NCBI GenBank assembly: GCA_900100475.1
Contig: FMTU01000001.1
Coordinates: forward strand, 1-64,000
DNA length: 64,000 nt
Direction: 5' to 3'
Source: Sphingobium faniae
GTDB taxonomy: Bacteria; Pseudomonadota; Alphaproteobacteria; Sphingomonadales; Sphingomonadaceae
The position numbers were made by a program, and so were the translations under genes. The notes below the pieces were generated by a model. The model made no database searches and had not been told where the DNA came from. It saw only the letters and a program-made list of their open reading frames with translations. Below, one piece after another: positions 34,259-44,900 of this stretch; within the stretch, counting starts at the first letter, position 1, and each line of letters opens with the position of its first letter.

Positions 34259-35488
34259 TCATGCCGTGGGCCAGGTCAGATATAGCGCGTCCAGGCTACA
34301 GGTGACGCCGGTATGCCCGACCGGCTTCGTCCCGGCTTTCAGGCTGAACTCAGGAATGCGGCGCAGCCATTCATCGAGAAAGATCATGACCTCCCTCCGA
34401 GCCAGCGTCGCACCGGGGCAAGTATGGGGTCCGGCGCCGAAGATGAGATGACGCCCTGCCCCACCGCGACTGAAATCGACCGCCAGCGGATCGTCAACCC
34501 GGCGTTCGTCTAGGCCGTAGAGCATATTGATCGGCAGCACCGTGTCGTTCTCAAGGAACTGCACACCGTTGAAGATTATATCCTGCTTCACAATCCTGGC
34601 GGAGTTGACGATGCCGAAACGGCGAAACAGCTCCTCCATGGCCGACTTCATAAACATCTCGTCGTCGAGACGATCGACCAGTTGCCTGCGATGTACGGGA
34701 CTGACCGCCAGGAAATGCGCGATATGCGAGAGCACGGCGGCTATGGTGTCCAGCCCGCCGAGCAGCACCAGCGTCATATAGGCGTTGGCTTCCTCCACGC
34801 TGATGCGTTCGCCGCCGACCTTGCAGTTGACGACGATGCTGGCGAGGTCCTCGCCCGGATTTTCGCGCCGCGCCCGCACCACTTCGGAAATTTGCTGATA
34901 AATCAGCATCTGCGCTTCATGCCGCGCTTCCCTGGTCCCGCCTTTGATGAAGGCTTCCACCGGCGGCAGAAAGCTGTGCAGTTGCTCATGCGGCAAATCG
35001 ACCAGATCCAGGAAGATGTGCATCGGCATGACATTGGCGAATTCCGCCACAAACTCGCATTGTCCCTTTGCGATCACCCTGTCGACCAGATCGCGCGCCA
35101 GTTGCCGGACGCGCGGCTCCATCTGGGCGACCACCTGCGTCATCAGCGCGCGCGTCAACGGCTTGCGCAGATCGGCATGACGGCTTCCGTCGCTTTCGGT
35201 CGGCAGCGTCTGCGGCGTATTGTCGTCGCGCGGCAGGAACACGCGCTCGCTGGAAAAGCGCGCTGGATCACGCAGCATCGCGTCAACATCCTCGGCCCGC
35301 GTGGCGACCCAGTGCCCGCCATTATGCGGCGTCCAGAATATGTCGGGAGAATTTCGCTGCACGGAAAGGAATGCCGCTTGCGGGTCGTCGTTCGCGCCCA
35401 GTACATTATACAGGTCGAAATCGACAACTAGCGTCTCCGGCACATGCTTGGGTCGTTCCCAGCCATGGCGGTCGGTCGTGGTCATCAT
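34259..35488 (-). CDS. Cytochrome P450, CYP101-like, second of two
   Basis: 409 residues from ATG 35488 (a second ATG follows directly), after a strong AGGAGAAAGGACA site. The I-helix is LGGLDTIAAVLSH, the K-helix EELFRRFG, and the haem loop FGAGPHTCPGATLAR with Cys357. It aligns along its length with the neighbouring P450, so the two are probably old duplicates with divergent substrate pockets. It lies 196 bases downstream of a TonB receptor gene and may be transcribed with it, as I see no operator of its own. Confidence 0.9.
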   Translation of the reverse strand: MMTTTDRHGWERPKHVPETLVVDFDLYNVLGANDDPQAAFLSVQRNSPDIFWTPHNGGHWVATRAEDVDAMLRDPARFSSERVFLPRDDNTPQTLPTESDGSRHADLRKPLTRALMTQVVAQMEPRVRQLARDLVDRVIAKGQCEFVAEFANVMPMHIFLDLVDLPHEQLHSFLPPVEAFIKGGTREARHEAQMLIYQQISEVVRARRENPGEDLASIVVNCKVGGERISVEEANAYMTLVLLGGLDTIAAVLSHIAHFLAVSPVHRRQLVDRLDDEMFMKSAMEELFRRFGIVNSARIVKQDIIFNGVQFLENDTVLPINMLYGLDERRVDDPLAVDFSRGGAGRHLIFGAGPHTCPGATLARREVMIFLDEWLRRIPEFSLKAGTKPVGHTGVTCSLDALYLTWPTA

Positions 35489-35684
35489 TGTCCTTTCTCC
35501 TCCCTGTTGGTCAGCCTGCCGCCCAGGGCAACGCACAATATCGTGCCGCGGCGGTGAAGGACTGCGTCGCGGCCTCCTGCAACGGCACCGGATCCGTGCC
35601 GGCAAAAGGCATGCGAGGCTGTCCGATCATTGTCACACTCCCCGGACGGAGGACCGGCGCGCACCGCGCGCCGGTCCCACGCCA

Positions 35685-38102
35685 TCAACGGAAATTGAAC
35701 GAGAAGGTGGCGCCGTAGGTGACCGGCTTGGCGGCATACCGGGCGATCACGTCCTGGGTCACGAACTGGTTGGTCCAATAATAGGTGTTCGTGACGTTCT
35801 GGCCCCACACCATGAAGGACCAGCGATCGTCCAGCGAGCGGATGCCCGCGCGCAGATCGAGCGTCGCGAACTTCTTGATGAAGGAGCTCGGCGGAGCCAC
35901 CGCGTCAGTCTTCAGCTTGAACGTTCCGTTGGTGCTGCTGTTATACTGGAAATGCGCTCCGACGCTGCCGCCCAGGCTCCCGTTCAGCGGGAACTGATAG
36001 TCTATGTCGCCGCCAAGATTCCATTTCGGCGAAAAGGGCAGTTCCGACCCGCGGAAATCGCCGGCCTGCCGGGCGTTGTTGATGCCGGAGAATTTGGTGA
36101 TCTTCGAGTCGATCCACGTCGCGGCGCCCTTGAGCGTCAGACCTTCGGCCGGCCGGGCGGTCACCTCGACTTCCGCGCCGTTGATCCGCGACTTGGGAAC
36201 ATTGAGCAGGCGTTCGAGCTGGTTGAAGACGGGATCGATCACCAGACCGCGAACCTGCTTGTTCTTGTAAAGATAGTGGAACAGCGAGGCGTTGAACTGC
36301 ACCCTGCGGTCGAGCAACGACAGCTTGGCGCCCAGTTCGTAGGCCATCACCGATTCCTGCTTCACCGGCGAATATTGATCGGTCGCCGAAGCCGGCACGG
36401 TTGGGAAGCTGCCTGATTTATAGCCCTTCGTCACAAGAGCATAGAGCAGCGTGTCGGAGTTAGGCTGATAATTCGCACCGAGGCGCCAGGAGAAATTCTT
36501 CTCGCTCTGCTTGTCCTCGAACGGCGTCATGATCAACTGATTGGCGGGCAGTCCCGTGGCGTCCGCCAGCGATGGCGAACGCAGGACGAGGCACGAAACG
36601 AACGTGTCCAGCGGCGGAGAGGCCGCGCCGCCCAGAACAAGATTGAGGACAGTGTAAGTGGCGGTCATGCCCAGGTCGCCATCGCCGCGATTGCAGGCCG
36701 TGAAATCATTCTTGTGCCAGGCGTAGCGAGCGCCGCCCAACAGGGTGATCTGATCCATCACCTTATATTCGACGTTGCCGAAAATGGCATAGTCCTTCAC
36801 GTCCTGCGTAATGGTCGTGGTCGACCGCGCGATCCACGGATCGGGAGCCTCCAAAATGGCCGTATTCGTCGCATCCTTGGTGAAGACGGAGTCCGCACTG
36901 ACGACTTTGTTGGATGCGTAATTGGCGCCGACCAGCCAGTTCAGCCGCGGCGTATCACCAGCCAGACGCAATTCCTGCGCAAAGCTTTTCACACGGCCAT
37001 GCGCTTCGGACTCGGCATCGATCAGCATCAACCCGTCGCGGTCGATCCCGTAATTCTGCTTGAATTTCGACCCAGAGGTCAGCGAGGTCAACGTGATCTC
37101 ATCGGTGACCTTATAGTCCAGGCGCAGAGACGCCTGATAAAAAGTGTTGTCGAGGTGGAGACGCTGCGTCTGGAGCGGATCGTCGCCAAGTTCCGGGTTC
37201 CAGTCAGCTGCCCTGGCATTTTGGGGTGCTCGCGGAATCGCAAGCAACTGGTCTATGCGACGCTGCGTTTCGACAGGATCGCAGAAGCACGGAACACTCG
37301 GTGTCTGGAGCAGCAGGCCCTGGAACTGGCCGGCTTGCGTATCCGATTTGTCACGAAAACCGTTGAACGAAAACAGCATGGTCAGGCGGTCGGTCGGTTC
37401 CCATTCAGCCTGGAACCGGCCACGAATGACGTCCTGATCCCCCAGGCTGTCCTTCCGCGTATAATTTTTCTGCCAGGCGCCCCCCTGCGAGGTTCCGATC
37501 GCGGCACGGACAGCCAGAGTATCGGTGACCGGACCGCTGATATAACCGCTGGCCTCCCACAAGTCGAACCTAGAATAGCTGGAGGTAAACCCGGCCTCAA
37601 GTTCCTTCGTCGGTTTCGCGGCGATATAGTTGATCGCGCCGCCCGTGGAATTTGACCCGAACAAAATGCCCTGTGGACCTTTCAGCACCTCGACCCGTTC
37701 CAGATCGAGCGTTGCGCCGGTCGTCATCTGGCTGAAGGGCAACCCTACCTGGTCCACATAGACGCTGACCGTGGGACTTGAGCCAAGCGTATAGTCGTTG
37801 AAACCAATGCCGCGGATGGTGAACAGCGCCGTCCCGTCCTGGCTCTTGGTAAACACCAGGCCGGGCGATATTTTGGCGAGATCGCCAGTGTCGCGCACAC
37901 CCAGACTGACCAGTTGATCGCCGGTGGCGGCGTTGATGGTCAGGCCGACATCATTCAGTGACTGGGCGCGCTTTTGGGCGGTGACGATAATATCGGCCAC
38001 CCCCACACTCTCCTGCGCACTTTGCGCCATTGCGGACGCGCTCATCAAACCGGACGCCATGGCGCATGCAGAAGCCGCCCGCCGGAGGAACCCACCTTTC
38101 AT
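35685..38102 (-). CDS. TonB-dependent outer-membrane receptor 1
   Basis: 805 residues with a signal peptide (cleavage near SAMAQSA), a TonB box-like ADIIVTAQKRAQ, a plug domain (ISPGLVFTKSQDGTALFTIRG, VEVLKGPQGILFG) and a beta-barrel ending in Phe (ATFSFNFR). It belongs to the group sphingomonads use for uptake of hydrophobic or complex carbon sources. It is clearly paralogous to the receptor at 39272-41647. Its placement beside P450s and the regulator suggests import of the pathway substrate. Confidence 0.9.
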   Translation of the reverse strand: MKGGFLRRAASACAMASGLMSASAMAQSAQESVGVADIIVTAQKRAQSLNDVGLTINAATGDQLVSLGVRDTGDLAKISPGLVFTKSQDGTALFTIRGIGFNDYTLGSSPTVSVYVDQVGLPFSQMTTGATLDLERVEVLKGPQGILFGSNSTGGAINYIAAKPTKELEAGFTSSYSRFDLWEASGYISGPVTDTLAVRAAIGTSQGGAWQKNYTRKDSLGDQDVIRGRFQAEWEPTDRLTMLFSFNGFRDKSDTQAGQFQGLLLQTPSVPCFCDPVETQRRIDQLLAIPRAPQNARAADWNPELGDDPLQTQRLHLDNTFYQASLRLDYKVTDEITLTSLTSGSKFKQNYGIDRDGLMLIDAESEAHGRVKSFAQELRLAGDTPRLNWLVGANYASNKVVSADSVFTKDATNTAILEAPDPWIARSTTTITQDVKDYAIFGNVEYKVMDQITLLGGARYAWHKNDFTACNRGDGDLGMTATYTVLNLVLGGAASPPLDTFVSCLVLRSPSLADATGLPANQLIMTPFEDKQSEKNFSWRLGANYQPNSDTLLYALVTKGYKSGSFPTVPASATDQYSPVKQESVMAYELGAKLSLLDRRVQFNASLFHYLYKNKQVRGLVIDPVFNQLERLLNVPKSRINGAEVEVTARPAEGLTLKGAATWIDSKITKFSGINNARQAGDFRGSELPFSPKWNLGGDIDYQFPLNGSLGGSVGAHFQYNSSTNGTFKLKTDAVAPPSSFIKKFATLDLRAGIRSLDDRWSFMVWGQNVTNTYYWTNQFVTQDVIARYAAKPVTYGATFSFNFR

Positions 38103-38436
38103 TCCGTCTCTCCCATTTTGGAATCATTTTATCGGCATGCATTCGCACGCGAACATCTTCATACCCATGAGTTCTTATTTAATCTAGAGAGTTTTTTACC
38201 CCTGAGCGCCCATCGGCCATCAATCCTGCATCTCGTTGCAGTTCGCTGCCGCTTTCGCTAACCAAGGGATTGATTTGGCATAAAAAAATCTGTCCGCACC
38301 GTATCAGGCGTTCCGCGCAATATGGCAGTTTAAGTCATTATGGCACGAATGGCTCATGCCGAAATGAGAGCCGGGTAGACACCGCTCACATTAGGCGCTA
38401 GTTGCGGTAGAAATATCTACTGGTGAGTTTATAAAT
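38103..38436. promoter_or_regulatory. Divergent promoter region with a degenerate regulon palindrome (38161-38174)
   Basis: These 334 bases separate receptor 1 (leftward) and the tetR gene (rightward). ATACCCATGAGTTC at 38161-38174 keeps one arm of the six-copy palindrome. Leftward it ends GGGTAT and runs into TATGAA (38158-38163), with the same geometry as the other sites. I see no gene here. Confidence 0.5.
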
Positions 38437-39054
38437 ATGCCCGCATCTGCAACGCAAGCCCTAGGCCTTCGAGACGAGGTCGCCGCTCTCAAGCGCGCGC
38501 GCACGGTGGCTGCGGCGGTCGATCTTTTCTACGAAAATGGCTATGAGAATACGACGCTCGAAACGATCGGACAGAGCCTGGGCGTTACCAAGCCATTCAT
38601 CTATGCGCATTTCCGTTCCAAGGTGGAATTGCTGGCAGACATCTGCTCCCGCGGCATCGCCACCTCGCAGGAAGCGATGGATAGCGTTCTCACACTGGAT
38701 CTTACGCCGACAGAAAAGCTTATTCTGTTGAGTGAGAGATTCATTGCCGGGGTTCTTGAAAATCGCAAACATATCGCGATCTTCTCTCGCGAAGAAAAAA
38801 ATCTCATGCCGGCGGATTTCGATCGGATAAATGGCATGCGGCGCGATTTCGATCGCAAACTTACCGGATTATTACGAGCGGGGATCGATGCCGGCGAGTT
38901 CGGCATAGACGATCCGCACGTTGCGGCCTTGTCTATTGGCGGCATGGTCAGCTGGGCTTACGTCTGGTATCGCGCAACCGGCCGCCTGGCGCCTGACAAG
39001 CTGGTCGCCGAAATGAAGGAATTGATCCTGAACATGGTGCGGGTGAAGCGCTGA
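38437..39054 (+). CDS. TetR-family transcriptional regulator, candidate regulator of the palindrome regulon
   Basis: 205 residues. An N-terminal TetR helix-turn-helix (about residues 22-68: TVAAAVDLFYENGYENTTLE, LGVTKPFIYAHFRSK) is followed by a ligand-binding helical domain. It lies between the two TonB receptor genes and is the only TetR protein in the window. The 14-bp ATACY-N4-RGTAT sites have the size and symmetry TetR dimers bind and overlap -10 boxes, which fits repression. That this protein binds them is inference. Confidence 0.88.
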   Translation: MPASATQALGLRDEVAALKRARTVAAAVDLFYENGYENTTLETIGQSLGVTKPFIYAHFRSKVELLADICSRGIATSQEAMDSVLTLDLTPTEKLILLSERFIAGVLENRKHIAIFSREEKNLMPADFDRINGMRRDFDRKLTGLLRAGIDAGEFGIDDPHVAALSIGGMVSWAYVWYRATGRLAPDKLVAEMKELILNMVRVKR

Positions 39055-39210
39055 TATGCTCACGGCCTTTCTGCGCTCGGCAAGATCGGCTCGAATGGCA
39101 TCCGCATCCTAGTTCTTGCCGGCCAGCAGGGCGCCTTATGGTCTTTCCATGCAACGAAATCCGTCGAGTTGCGCAGCAGATGGACTATCTCGCTTCACGG
39201 ACCCGCTTTG

Positions 39211-39243
39211 CCAAAAAATACCGCAGAGCGTTGCGCTCTGCGG
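39211..39243 (-). terminator. Intrinsic terminator of receptor 2
   Basis: On the minus strand, CCGCAGAGCG, a 3-base loop and CGCTCTGCGG make a perfect 10-bp stem followed by TATTTTTTGG. It lies 28 bases after the stop of the receptor gene at 39272. Confidence 0.85.
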
Positions 39244-39271
39244 CAGGCAATAATCTGCGGGGAGGAGCAGA

Positions 39272-41647
39272 TTAGCGGAAAGCGAATTTCAATGTGGCGC
39301 CATAGGTTGCCGGCTTTGCAGCATAGCGAACCACGACGTCTTGCGTGACAAACTGGTTGGTCCAGTAATATTCGTTGAAGACGTTGCGTCCCCAGATCGA
39401 AAAGGTCCAGCGATCATCTATCGCCTTGATACCTGCGCGCAGGTCCACAGTTGTGAACGAACTGATTACCGACGACGGCGCCGCGCCAAGTGTCGAATTG
39501 GTGCTGCTGTTATAAAGCAGGTTGCCCCCTACAAAGGCGCCCAATTGATCGCTGATGTCCCAACCATAATCTATGTCCGCGACAACATGCCATTTCGGCG
39601 AGAATGGCAGGGCCGATCCACTGTAATCGCCAGACACGCGTTCATTGTTAATGCCAGTGAATTTCAATACCTTTGAATCGACATAGGTGATCGCGCCGCG
39701 AAGCGTAAGGCCGTTGGTCGGGCGCGCGGTGATTTCAACCTCGGCCCCGTTGATCCTGGATTTCGGAACATTGACCAGTTTTTCGAGTTGATTGAACACA
39801 GGATCGATGACGAGGCCGCGGATCTGCTTATCCTTATAGATGTAATGAAACGCAGCGATATTGAACTGTAGCGCTCGATCGAGCGCCGTAATCTTGGCGC
39901 CCACTTCATAAGCCGTCACCGACTCCTGCTTGACCGGAGTCAATTGGGCGGTCGTTGATGCCGGCAAGGTAGGAAAGCTGCCCGACTTGTAACCGCGCGA
40001 GGCCAAAGCGTAGAGCAGCACATCGCGCGACGGCTTATAGTTCACGCCAAGCCGCCAGGAGAAATTATCCTCCTTCATGCTGTCCAGATAGGGCGTTCGC
40101 GTATTGTCGAAAGTCGTCGCGTCCATGGAGAGGCAGGATGTCGGCGTCAGCGGCGCGCCCGGCGTTCCGGAGATCGCGTCGGAAAGCACGCCGAACGTCG
40201 TGCGCATGCCAATATCGCCGATCATGCAGGAACTGTAGTCGTTCTTGCTCTTCGCGTAACGGGCCCCCGCCAGCAAGGTGAGCGCATCGCTAACCTCGCC
40301 CTCGACATTGCCGAACACCGCCCAATCGATGATGTCCTGGGTGATGGTGGTCGTGGACGCGGCGATCCAGGGGCCGCCGGGCAGGATCGCGGTGTTGGTG
40401 GAATCGCCGGTCAGAATGTCGTTGGCGCTTCGCACCTTGTTCTTCGCATAATTGCCGCCCAGCAGCCAGTTGATGCCGCCCATGTCGCCGGAAAAGCGCA
40501 GTTCCTGGCTGAAGCTCTTCACCCGGCCGTCGGCATTGACGCCGGCATTTTTCAGCGACGTGCCGTCGCGATCGACGACATAATTTTCGTTGTAGCGCGA
40601 CAGGGCGGTGATCGACGTCAGCGTGATCCGGTCAGTCAGTTCATAGTCGCCGCGAAGCGACAACTGGAAGAAGCCGTCGTCACGTTCAAGATCGCGATCA
40701 GAATCCCAATCGGCCGCGCGCGCATTGTCGGGCGCGGGCGTCAGGGTGCGGAACACCGCGATCCGGCGGAGCGTCTCGGTCAGATCGGCTGCGCCTGCGG
40801 CCGCGGCGCCCGGCGCGGTCGCCTCGTTCAACTGCAGGAACAGGCCCTGAAGCTGTCCCGCCTGCGTATCGGACTTGTCGCGCCAGCCGTTGGCGCTGAA
40901 CAGCAGCGTCAGCCGGTCGGTCGGCTTCCATTCCGCCTGGAAACGGCCGCGCAGCGTGTCCTGCCGCCCCAGACTTTCATCGCGATTATAATTATACTGC
41001 CACGGCCCGGAGATCGTCGTTGCCCCGGCGAGGCGGACAGACAGCGTGTCGCTCACCGGCCCGCTGATATAGGCTTCGCCGTCGAACGTGTCGAAGCGGC
41101 CGTATGACGCTGAAAAACCTGCCTCAAAATCCCTGGTGGGCTTGGCGGCGATATAATTGATCGCGCCGCCCGTCGAATTCTGTCCGAACAAGATGCCTTG
41201 CGGCCCCTTGAGCACTTCGACCCGCTCCAGGTCGAGCGATGCGCCTTGCGTGAACGCGCCATAAGCGAGCGGAACCTGATCGACATAGACGCTCACCGCA
41301 GGGCTGGCCCCCAGCGTATAGTCGTTGAAACCGACGCCGCGCAGCGTGTAGAGGGGCGTGCCATCCTGGCTTTTGGTGAAGGTGAAGCCAGGCGTGATCT
41401 TGGCGAGATCGCCCGCGCTGGCGACGCCAAGCGACTGCAACTGGTCGCCGGTAGCGGCGGTGATCGACAGGCCGACATCGTTCAGGTTCTGCGCACGCTT
41501 TTGCGCGGTGACGACAATGTCGGCAACGCCGCCTTGCGGTTCTGCTGCTTGCGGCTGCGGCGCATCCTGCGCCAGAAGCGGCGCAGCAAATGCGATAGCC
41601 CCGGATGAAATGGCAGACATGAATTTAAGTGACGAAATTCTCGTCAT
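39272..41647 (-). CDS. TonB-dependent outer-membrane receptor 2
   Basis: 791 residues from ATG 41647 (GGGGAGAG site; signal peptide MTRISSLKFMSAISSG to LLAQDAP). The plug and barrel match receptor 1 closely, with shared stretches such as VLKGPQGILFG, GYKSGSFPT, QIRGLVIDPVFNQLE/QVRGLVIDPVFNQLE and YYWTNQFVTQDV, and a C-terminal Phe. The two genes clearly duplicated and flank tetR. A Pro/Gln-rich linker (APQPQAAEPQGG) precedes the TonB box-like region. It probably imports the same or a related compound. Confidence 0.9.
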   Translation of the reverse strand: MTRISSLKFMSAISSGAIAFAAPLLAQDAPQPQAAEPQGGVADIVVTAQKRAQNLNDVGLSITAATGDQLQSLGVASAGDLAKITPGFTFTKSQDGTPLYTLRGVGFNDYTLGASPAVSVYVDQVPLAYGAFTQGASLDLERVEVLKGPQGILFGQNSTGGAINYIAAKPTRDFEAGFSASYGRFDTFDGEAYISGPVSDTLSVRLAGATTISGPWQYNYNRDESLGRQDTLRGRFQAEWKPTDRLTLLFSANGWRDKSDTQAGQLQGLFLQLNEATAPGAAAAGAADLTETLRRIAVFRTLTPAPDNARAADWDSDRDLERDDGFFQLSLRGDYELTDRITLTSITALSRYNENYVVDRDGTSLKNAGVNADGRVKSFSQELRFSGDMGGINWLLGGNYAKNKVRSANDILTGDSTNTAILPGGPWIAASTTTITQDIIDWAVFGNVEGEVSDALTLLAGARYAKSKNDYSSCMIGDIGMRTTFGVLSDAISGTPGAPLTPTSCLSMDATTFDNTRTPYLDSMKEDNFSWRLGVNYKPSRDVLLYALASRGYKSGSFPTLPASTTAQLTPVKQESVTAYEVGAKITALDRALQFNIAAFHYIYKDKQIRGLVIDPVFNQLEKLVNVPKSRINGAEVEITARPTNGLTLRGAITYVDSKVLKFTGINNERVSGDYSGSALPFSPKWHVVADIDYGWDISDQLGAFVGGNLLYNSSTNSTLGAAPSSVISSFTTVDLRAGIKAIDDRWTFSIWGRNVFNEYYWTNQFVTQDVVVRYAAKPATYGATLKFAFR

Positions 41648-41948
41648 TGATACTCTCCCCTGATCCGCCGCGCTGCGTGCGACGCTATTTTCAATGTTGA
41701 CGACGATAGAGAAGGGCATCGCCCAAAACAGGGCGCGAGAGGACAGTTTTCAGCAAAACGCGCCAATGCTGTCTGATGTATCTTGGTCGAAATTATAGCC
41801 CGTTTCGGGGACGATAAGCTTCATCGTTCCGGGAGGTTGAACGCAGGCTTCAAAAGCGATTTTCAGGATTCTGAGCTGCCGGTATCGGCCTCGCAAATCG
41901 GAGGGTGCCGGCAAAAACAACCGCTGATTTTGATCTCCGATAATGACT
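41648..41948. other. Upstream region of receptor 2
   Basis: These 301 bases hold the promoter of receptor 2 and the end of the oxidoreductase operon. No gene is visible. ATGCTGTCTGATGTAT (41766-41781) weakly recalls the regulon palindrome but has two extra bases, so I do not count it. Confidence 0.4.
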
Positions 41949-44900
41949 CTATGCTCGATGACTAACGGTTTCGCTCAGGAGCCCGTCGCTTTTAACCCCT
42001 GCGTCCTCGAACTTTTTGAGGATCATGGGTTCGAGGGCACGGACCTTTTCGACATTGGCGTGTTTGACATGGCCATAGCCGCGGATCTGGGCGGGGAGCG
42101 AAGCGAGCTCGACAGCGGCGGCATGATTGAGGGGCGTCAGCCGCTCCGCGACCCTCTGCATCCGCGCCTCATACTGGTCGATCAGGCCGCGCTCCATGCG
42201 GCGCTCTTCGGTGTAGCCGAATATGTCGAACGCCGTGCCGCGCAGGCCCTTGAAGCGGGCGAGGAAGGCGAAGGCGCTGCCCATCCAGGCCCCGAACTCG
42301 CGCTTGACGAGGTGCCCCTCGGCGTCGCGCTTTGAAAAGAGCGGGGGGGCGAGATTGTAGCGCAGCTTCGCACCATCCTCGAACGCATCTCTGAGCTGCG
42401 CCTTGAACGCGGGATCGGCATGCAGCCGGGCAACCTCATATTCGTCCTTGTAGCTCATCAGCTTGGCGAAGTTGCGCGCGACCATGACCGACAGCCCGTC
42501 TTTTCCGGGCGTCGCCAGCGCTTCAGCCTTGGAGACGATATCCACCAGATCGCGATAGCGCTGCGCCCAAGCAGCGTTTTGATAGTCGGTCAGCAGCGTC
42601 GTCCGATGCGCGACGATTTCGTTCAGCTTCGTGAGCGGCTGGAACTCCAGTTCCTGCACATGCGCCACGACCGCCTTCTCGATCCGCGCGGGATCGATCG
42701 CCTGCAACCGGCCGAGCGCGAAGGCAGCCTTGTTGAACGGAATGGCGACACCGTTGATCTCCACCGCGCGCTCGATCGCGGCGGGCGCGACCGGGAGCAA
42801 GCCCAGCTGGCAGGCATAGCCCAGCATGAACAGATTGGCCGCGATAGTGTCACCCAGCAGCGCTAGGCCCAGCCCCGTGGCGTCCACGCCATGGAGGTCG
42901 GTCGACATCTTCTGCAACCGGCGCACCAGCAAGCTCTGATCCAGCGTTAGGTCGGGGTTGCGCTGGAAGGCCGGGGTCGGCGTCACGCGCGCATTGACGA
43001 CTACCCTGGTGCGATCGGCGGACAAAGTGATCGCCGGTTCCTTGGCGAGGCCCGCGACCGCGTCGAAGGCCAGCGCCAGGTCGGCCTCACCGATACCCAA
43101 CTTCTGCGCGCCCAGATCGTCGTTGCTGTCCGCGATCCGCAAATGGCTGAACACCGCGCCATTCTTCTGGGACAGGCCGGTCATGTCGAACACCGATGTC
43201 GACTTGCCCTCCAGATGCGCCGCCATGGCGAGCAGCGCGCCGATTGTGACGACGCCGGTGCCGCCGATGCCCGAGATCATGATATTGTACGCGCCCTCAT
43301 GCAGCGGCACGATGACCGGGTCGGGCAGCGCGATGTCGGCTTCGCCGTCCAGTTGCGCCTTTTTGGGCTTGCGCGGTTCGGCGTCCAGCACGGTCACAAA
43401 GCTGGGGCAGAAGCCCTTCACGCAGCTATAATCCTTGTTGCAGTTCGACTGGTCGATCTGGCGCTTGCGGCCGAGTTCGGTCTCCTTGGGCCAGACGCTG
43501 ACGCAGTTGGACTGGACGGAACAGTCGCCGCAGCCTTCGCACACGGCCGGGTTGATGAACATGCGCTTGGCCGGATCGGGGAACTTGCCGCGCTTGCGGC
43601 GGCGGCGCTTTTCCGCCGCGCAGGTCTGTTCATAGACGATGACGGTGACGCCGGCGACGTCGCGCAATTCCTTCTGCACGGCGTCATAGGTGTCGCGATG
43701 ATGGACCGTGACGCCCTCTCCAAGACCACTGTGCGATCCGTACAGATCGGGGCGGTCCGTGACCACGACGCAGCGCACCGCGCCTTCGGCCAGCACCTGC
43801 CGCGTGATGTCGCCGGGCGTCAGCGGGCCGTCGACCGGCTGGCCGCCGGTCATGGCGACGGCGTCGTTGAACAATATCTTGAAGGTGATGTTGACCTTCG
43901 CCGCCACGGCACCACGCACGGCCAGAAGCCCGCTGTGATAATAGGTGCCGTCGCCCATATTCTGGAAGATATGGTTCATGTCGGAGAAGTAGGCCTGGCT
44001 GTACCAGTGCGCGCCCTCCCCGCCCATCTGCGTGTTGGGCAGCATTTCGGGGCCGGAATACATCGCCATGGCATGGCAGCCAATGCCGCCAGCCGCGATC
44101 GACCCTTCGGGAAAGCGCGTGCCGGTATTGTGCGGACAGCCCGAGCAGAAATAGGGCGAGCGCGCCGCGTCGGTGGGCTTGAGCGCCTTCACCGTCTCCA
44201 TCTGGCGTGACAGGCGTTCGGCGCGTTCCGCCAACGCCGTGTCGCTCACGCCCAGCCGCCGCAGCCGCTCGGCAATGACCAGCGCGATCTGCACCGGCTC
44301 CAGCTGCTCGTCGGACGGTATCATGAAGACGCCGTCCTCGTCCTGCTTGCCGACGATGCGGGGCATATCCGGCCGGCCATACAGGATCGCTTTGGTCTGG
44401 TTCTCGGTTAGCGGATCCTTCTCCTCTACAAAGAGGAGTTCCGACTGCCCGGCGGCGAATTCCGCAAGGCCCAACCGTTCGACCGGATACATGCAGCCCA
44501 GCTTGTAGATGCCGAGGCCCAACGAAGCGGCAGCTTCGTCGGTGAGGCCCAGCAGCTTCAATGCCTGCCGCACATCCTGCACCGCCTTGCCTGTGGTGAC
44601 GATGCCCAGCTTGCGAACCTGCGCATCGATCAGCACGCGATCGATGCGGTTGGCGCGGACGAATTTCTCGACCAGCGGCCAGCGATACCGCTTGACCACC
44701 ATCTCCGACGCGATGCGGTCGAGATGGGTCGGGTAATTGTGGAAGCCGTTGGCCGGGGCAGGCCCGCGATCTGGTGTCACCGGGCCGTGGTCGCCGGAAC
44801 GAATATCGACCGTCATGGTCTGTTCCAGCGTCTCGTTGGTCAGCTTGAAGCCCGTGTAGAGGCCAGTATAGCGCGACATCGCAAAACCCAGCAGGCCGAA

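Noticed and set aside
41766..41781. ATGCTGTCTGATGTAT before receptor 2 as a further regulon site
   Set aside because: Two extra bases break the fixed spacing and the -10 geometry of the other sites is absent.
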